From Myxococcales bacterium UBA1238 (lineage in GTDB: Bacteria > Myxococcota_A > Bradymonadia > UBA7976 > UBA1532), in contig DBWM01000009.1 in NCBI GenBank assembly GCA_002309015.1, forward strand, positions 1-9,864: DNA of 9,864 nucleotides, given 5' to 3'. Both the position numbers and the translations under genes were made by a program. Numbering within the stretch: the stretch's first letter is position 1; each line of letters opens with the position of its first letter. Below the pieces are notes generated by a model. It searched no databases, had not been told where the DNA came from, and saw only the letters and a program-made list of their open reading frames with translations. Shown here in pieces: positions 7,115 to 9,864 of this stretch.

Positions 7115-7993
7115 TCATTCAGGCACCAATTCGATGATCACAAGCTCCGGTCGATTATAAAATCTTGGAATCCTTGTGGATTCCCTGGCCAGTCCACGGC
7201 TGACGATCATCTTCGTCCCACCCTGCTCATACAGGCCGCCAGAAAGGGCAGGGAAGAGCCCATGATTGGGTGAATACGAGCCGTTTTTATAAAGGCCATT
7301 CGCGTAAAAACCGTTGATAATTCCAGGGATGCGCCAGATTCCACCATGCGTGTGACCGGCCAGCACCAGATCGAAATGAGATTGACTGTAAATCTCCAGA
7401 AACTCCGGACGATGGGTCAGCAGGATGCTGTACAGGCCATCCCTGGGCTGCGCTGCAACCTGCGCCAGCTGCTTTAAAAAATCGCCGACCGTCTGCTCAA
7501 GATTGTCCACTTTGTCGAGCCATGCAGACGGATCATCCACGCCTGCAATCTTGAGACGCGCGCCTTTGATGCTGACCGTCCTCATTTCACCGCTGAGACG
7601 GACAACGCCCCATTCTTTCAGCACGGCCATCTTCCTTACAAAGCCTTCCGCGCCACTCCGATATTCGTGATTCCCTGTCACATAGTAACTCGGATAACGC
7701 CCGCTGATGCCTTTTAAAAAGGAAATGGTGTTGTCATCCGGCAGTTCATCGTCAAAGAAATCACCTCCAATCAGAATCAGATCCGGGTTTTGTGCATCGA
7801 TGGCATCCAAAAGATCGCGCATCCCTTTTCCATAGTCACAGGAATGCAAATCCGTCACCAGGGCAATGCGAATCGATTGAGTGATCCCTTTTGCCCGAAG
7901 CTTGTACGGAACGATCTTCAGAGCGTTGTAGAAGCCAGGCAGGATCAGACACAGGAAGACAACCAACAGGCCAAAGAGAATCTTTGTTTTCAT
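7115..7993 (-). CDS. Membrane-anchored metallophosphoesterase (YkuE/YaeI-like)
   Basis: This 292-aa calcineurin-like phosphoesterase should hydrolyse a phosphomonoester or phosphodiester using a two-metal centre. A single hydrophobic segment (about residues 5-25) anchors it, probably with the catalytic domain on the outer face of the cytoplasmic membrane. The metal-ligand motifs are all present and in order: DLH (48-50), GGD (76-78), GNHE (107-110), LTHRPE (His 194) and GHTHGG (213-218). The tail GLARESTRIPRFYNRPEL is typical of the YkuE/YaeI branch. It lies 34 nt downstream of the nucleoside-hydrolase-like gene on the same strand, so the two are likely co-transcribed. No strong Shine-Dalgarno precedes the ATG. 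Relatives include lipid-phosphate and nucleotide phosphatases; pairing with a nucleoside hydrolase hints at nucleotide dephosphorylation, but this is inference. Confidence 0.92.
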   Translation of the reverse strand: MKTKILFGLLVVFLCLILPGFYNALKIVPYKLRAKGITQSIRIALVTDLHSCDYGKGMRDLLDAIDAQNPDLILIGGDFFDDELPDDNTISFLKGISGRYPSYYVTGNHEYRSGAEGFVRKMAVLKEWGVVRLSGEMRTVSIKGARLKIAGVDDPSAWLDKVDNLEQTVGDFLKQLAQVAAQPRDGLYSILLTHRPEFLEIYSQSHFDLVLAGHTHGGIWRIPGIINGFYANGLYKNGSYSPNHGLFPALSGGLYEQGGTKMIVSRGLARESTRIPRFYNRPELVIIELVPE

Positions 7994-8027
7994 TCAAAGC
8001 CGGAGAAGAGATGATTTTTCCAATCCA

Positions 8028-9203
8028 TCAGGGATTGATGAGAGGTCTGACCGTCTCCTGATCGGTGTTACATTTCTTGATCCATTTCATATCTTCTTTC
8101 AAGCCTTCGTTATCGCTCAGAACCTGATACTGGCAGTATCCACCCTCAGAAGACTCTTCAAATGTCATTTGATAATCGAGGATCCCATCTCCATCGCTAT
8201 CCTCATCTTTCTGAGAGATCGTCACAATTCCCGGAGCGATATCGCCGATGTAATTGTCAACGCCCGTGAGCGCCATCAAAGCAGGATAGACATCCCACAT
8301 GCGCTGGCCGGTGTTGCAATTGTAATTCATGTAAGTCTGTTTGATGGGATTCGCTTCAATCCAGGACAAGTCGCTGACCACTTCATCAGAGGGATAATCG
8401 AGATAATCGCCCGGAAGGCTCGGAGAGAAATAGATAGGCACGGAATGAGGCCATTTATCCAGGAATTCGATGGAGAAATTGATCGCCGTCTGATGACCGA
8501 AGTTGTAACCCGGCTTGTAGTTGCCTTCTTCGCCAAATTTTCCGCCCATCACATAAAGCGAATGCACCTTTTGACTCACCAGCTCCACGCCGCTCAACGG
8601 GGAATATTCATCGGCTTCAGAGTTCAGCAGCTGGGCTAGGACCGACATGAAGCCAAGGGAAATGATCTTGACAGAGTGATCGGGATGCTCCGCCAAAAGC
8701 TTGCGATAAAGCTTCCACCCGTCGGGCAGAGTGGAATAATCTTCGATGCTTCGTTTAAACATCGGAGTGCCGTCGTCATTCTTGAGATCTGCGATGCCAG
8801 AGTAGGGGATATAGACATTGGGGTCCTCCACACCATTCCGTTCAACCCCCATCGGGATGTCACCAAAGCCATAATAAGTATTCACCAGATCGGCGAGTTT
8901 GATGTATTCCTCACCCATGCGGCAGACGATGCCACCGATCAGTTCCGCTTTGTTATGATGGGCAAAGTAATAGATGATCCCCAATGCGAACAGATCGTCG
9001 GTCGATGAACCGATGTCTGTATCGTAAATCACATATTTTGCATCCGACGATTCCTGAGAGGACCCAGAGTCGTCACCGGAAGCCGCATCGATATCGGAAG
9101 CCGCATCGATATCGTAAGCCTCTTCGATATCTGAGCAAGACGCCAGAAGCAGTCCAAAGAACAGGGTGATCAACCACACCCATCGATTCGTTTTTGTTTT
9201 CAT
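8028..9203 (-). CDS. Nucleoside hydrolase-family lipoprotein
   Basis: I chose the ATG at 9203 because GAGGAG lies 4 nt upstream; an in-frame TTG at 9218 would only add five residues. The 391-aa product has a lipoprotein signal (lipobox LASC, Cys 23), an Asp/Ser-rich linker (24-54) built from DIDAAS repeats, and a domain of the inosine-uridine-preferring nucleoside hydrolase family. The metal site begins YDTDIGSSTDDLFAL (60-74), a variant of DxDxGxDDAxAL. YNFGHQTAINFSIEFL (233-248) and WDVYPAL (303-309) follow; the last places Trp where many members have the catalytic His of HD. A DEDSDGDGILDY stretch (333-344) looks like an inserted calcium-binding loop. It probably cleaves ribosides outside the cytoplasmic membrane. 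It leads an operon with the phosphoesterase. The exact substrate is unknown. Confidence 0.9.
   Translation of the reverse strand: MKTKTNRWVWLITLFFGLLLASCSDIEEAYDIDAASDIDAASGDDSGSSQESSDAKYVIYDTDIGSSTDDLFALGIIYYFAHHNKAELIGGIVCRMGEEYIKLADLVNTYYGFGDIPMGVERNGVEDPNVYIPYSGIADLKNDDGTPMFKRSIEDYSTLPDGWKLYRKLLAEHPDHSVKIISLGFMSVLAQLLNSEADEYSPLSGVELVSQKVHSLYVMGGKFGEEGNYKPGYNFGHQTAINFSIEFLDKWPHSVPIYFSPSLPGDYLDYPSDEVVSDLSWIEANPIKQTYMNYNCNTGQRMWDVYPALMALTGVDNYIGDIAPGIVTISQKDEDSDGDGILDYQMTFEESSEGGYCQYQVLSDNEGLKEDMKWIKKCNTDQETVRPLINP
9078..9131. repeat. 18-bp tandem repeat, three copies, in the lipoprotein linker
   Basis: Two identical 18-bp units (ggaagccgcatcgatatc, 9078-9095 and 9096-9113) are followed by a diverged third (9114-9131). 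The unit is in frame in the nucleoside-hydrolase lipoprotein and encodes DIDAAS, DIDAAS and DIEEAY. Copy-number changes would lengthen or shorten the linker without breaking the frame. Confidence 0.9.
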
Positions 9204-9284
9204 AAATCTCCTCTGCAATCCGCGCTCTGTGATCTCTTCGCAGGCATCGAACCCAAAACCTGGCGAAAAGGCTCAACTTGGTCA

Positions 9285-9313
9285 GAGGTATGGAGATTTT
9301 CCCGTACTGTCAA
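9285..9313 (-). promoter_or_regulatory. Weak candidate promoter of the nucleoside hydrolase operon
   Basis: An exact minus-strand TTGACA (9313-9308) has TACCTC (9290-9285) at 17 nt, which is a poor -10. The position, about 80 nt before the ATG at 9203, is reasonable. Only the -35 is persuasive. Confidence 0.25.
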
Positions 9314-9535
9314 CCTTAAAGGCAGGACTCTGGAAACATCTGCGGGGCCTTAAATGTTGCATAACCGCAGTTACCATAATCGTTTTCTCGATCTCTGCTG
9401 CGAGCCCTTCTTGAGCAAGCCTGAGCAGGAAGCGAAGCCGCAGAGTGATCATGATGTGGTTTCTTGTTGAATTAAGCGGCGAATTTGAGGGTATTTTTGA
9501 GTCTTGACCTCGGAGATGATAGCTGTTAGACCATG

Positions 9536-9568
9536 CGCGCTGCATGAGGATTGGTATCATGCAGCGCG
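9536..9568. repeat. Perfect 12-bp inverted repeat with 9-nt loop
   Basis: CGCGCTGCATGA (9536-9547) and TCATGCAGCGCG (9557-9568) are exact reverse complements around GGATTGGTA. No T-run follows on either strand, so this is not a standard intrinsic terminator. It may be a protein-binding operator, a REP-like palindrome or part of an element end. Confidence 0.8.
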
Positions 9569-9708
9569 GGTTCGGCCTTCTTGAGGTTGGAAGGTTCGAA
9601 CTTTTGAGGATATTTTGGAGGTTTTGATGTCCTTTCGACTTTTTCCTCGACATTTCGCGTTTGATAAGTTACGGTACCGCAATTTCTCGCTGATTGGGGT
9701 TGACCGTC

Positions 9709-9864
9709 ATGAAATTCTCGACTTTTTGGTATTTTGCAAAATTTGGCATCAAGACGATCCTCTCGCATAAAAAAGATCCTATTCTTGGAACGGTGATCGT
9801 CACCGACAGATGTAATCTCAAATGCAAGCATTGCTCTGTAAATAATATTACTGCTGTGATGCAT
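9709..9864 (+). CDS. Radical SAM protein, N-terminal part (runs off the window)
   Basis: Only the first 52 codons lie in the window. The ATG at 9709 opens a frame that begins MKFSTFWYFAKFGIKTILSH and reaches PILGTVIVTDRCNLKCKHC at residues 24-42. The CNLKCKHC segment is the CX3CX2C motif (Cys 35, 39, 42) that binds the 4Fe-4S cluster of radical SAM enzymes, and the preceding TVIVTDR is the expected first beta strand. Placement this close to the N-terminus is normal for the family. A GGGG stretch lies 9 nt before the ATG; in-frame TTG codons at 9700 and 9694 are alternatives. It is divergent from the nucleoside hydrolase operon. The subfamily and the reaction (maturase, methylthiotransferase, cofactor synthesis or other) cannot be judged from this fragment. 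Confidence 0.88.
   Translation, partial: MKFSTFWYFAKFGIKTILSHKKDPILGTVIVTDRCNLKCKHCSVNNITAVMH

Larger units (their letters stand above)
9204..9708. other. Intergenic region of about 500 nt between divergent genes
   Basis: No convincing gene was found on either strand. Two open stretches on the minus strand have no recognisable protein content and lack good ribosome binding sites; one of them runs antisense into the radical SAM gene. The region separates the leftward nucleoside hydrolase operon from the rightward radical SAM gene, so it should hold two promoters. It contains a weak -35, a perfect 12-bp inverted repeat and a CTGCGG/CCGCAG dyad (9340-9345 and 9365-9370). A degraded mobile-element end is possible but unsupported. 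Confidence 0.6.

Noticed and set aside
9536..9568. Intrinsic terminator
   Set aside because: The stem is strong but no T-run follows on either strand, and no gene ends nearby.
9536..9610. tRNA gene suggested by a GGTTCGAA T-loop-like motif near 9592
   Set aside because: No matching acceptor stem, D-arm or anticodon arm could be paired around it.
9282..9864. Minus-strand open frames 9282-9653 and 9526-9864
   Set aside because: The second is antisense to the radical SAM start, and neither shows a domain or a good ribosome binding site. A mobile-element remnant was considered but nothing specific supports it.

Overview
The window reads as bacterial chromosome from a Gram-negative-type organism. 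It has two lipoproteins with classical lipoboxes, strong GAGGAG-type ribosome binding sites, dense same-strand gene packing and standard use of TGA as a stop. The organism cannot be named from sequence alone. The left half is visibly richer in G+C than the right half. The linker after the lipobox of one lipoprotein, rich in Asp, Ala and Ser, resembles those seen in Deltaproteobacteria/Myxococcota-like lineages, while the small-membrane-protein plus P-type ATPase pair at the left is best known to me from anaerobic Firmicutes.

Layout, left to right; almost everything is on the minus strand. (1) 44-3077 is a compact three-gene operon read right to left: a 90-aa membrane-anchored protein (DUF6110-like), a P1B heavy-metal ATPase with an SCA instead of a CPC transmembrane motif, and a class I SAM methyltransferase starting 3 nt after the ATPase stop. 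(2) 3236-3634 is a lone plus-strand gene of unknown function whose 3' end overlaps the 3' end of the next gene by 26 nt. (3) 3609-5114 is a short-form CstA carbon-starvation/peptide or pyruvate transporter. Its Shine-Dalgarno and start codon lie in the 3' arm of a perfect 10-bp RNA hairpin. (4) 5151-5857 is a MntA/HepT-type (MNT/HEPN) toxin-antitoxin pair. The MNT antitoxin is intact; the HEPN toxin is broken by a 1-nt insertion and a TGG-to-TGA stop, although its RX4HXY active-site motif is still readable. (5) 5961-6932 is a Sel1-repeat lipoprotein with a recognisable promoter. (6) 7115-9203 is a likely two-gene operon: a secreted nucleoside-hydrolase-family lipoprotein followed by a membrane-anchored metallophosphoesterase. 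(7) 9204-9708 has no convincing gene but holds a perfect 12-bp inverted repeat. (8) From 9709 on the plus strand, the first 52 codons of a radical SAM protein run off the window.

Functionally, the left operon suggests metal or cation handling, and the CstA gene suggests nutrient scavenging under translational or operator control. The right-hand pair suggests phosphate or nucleoside scavenging outside the cytoplasm. The best-supported unusual observations are the decayed HEPN toxin beside an intact antitoxin and the start-site hairpin of cstA. I see no clear evidence of a wholly new multi-gene system.
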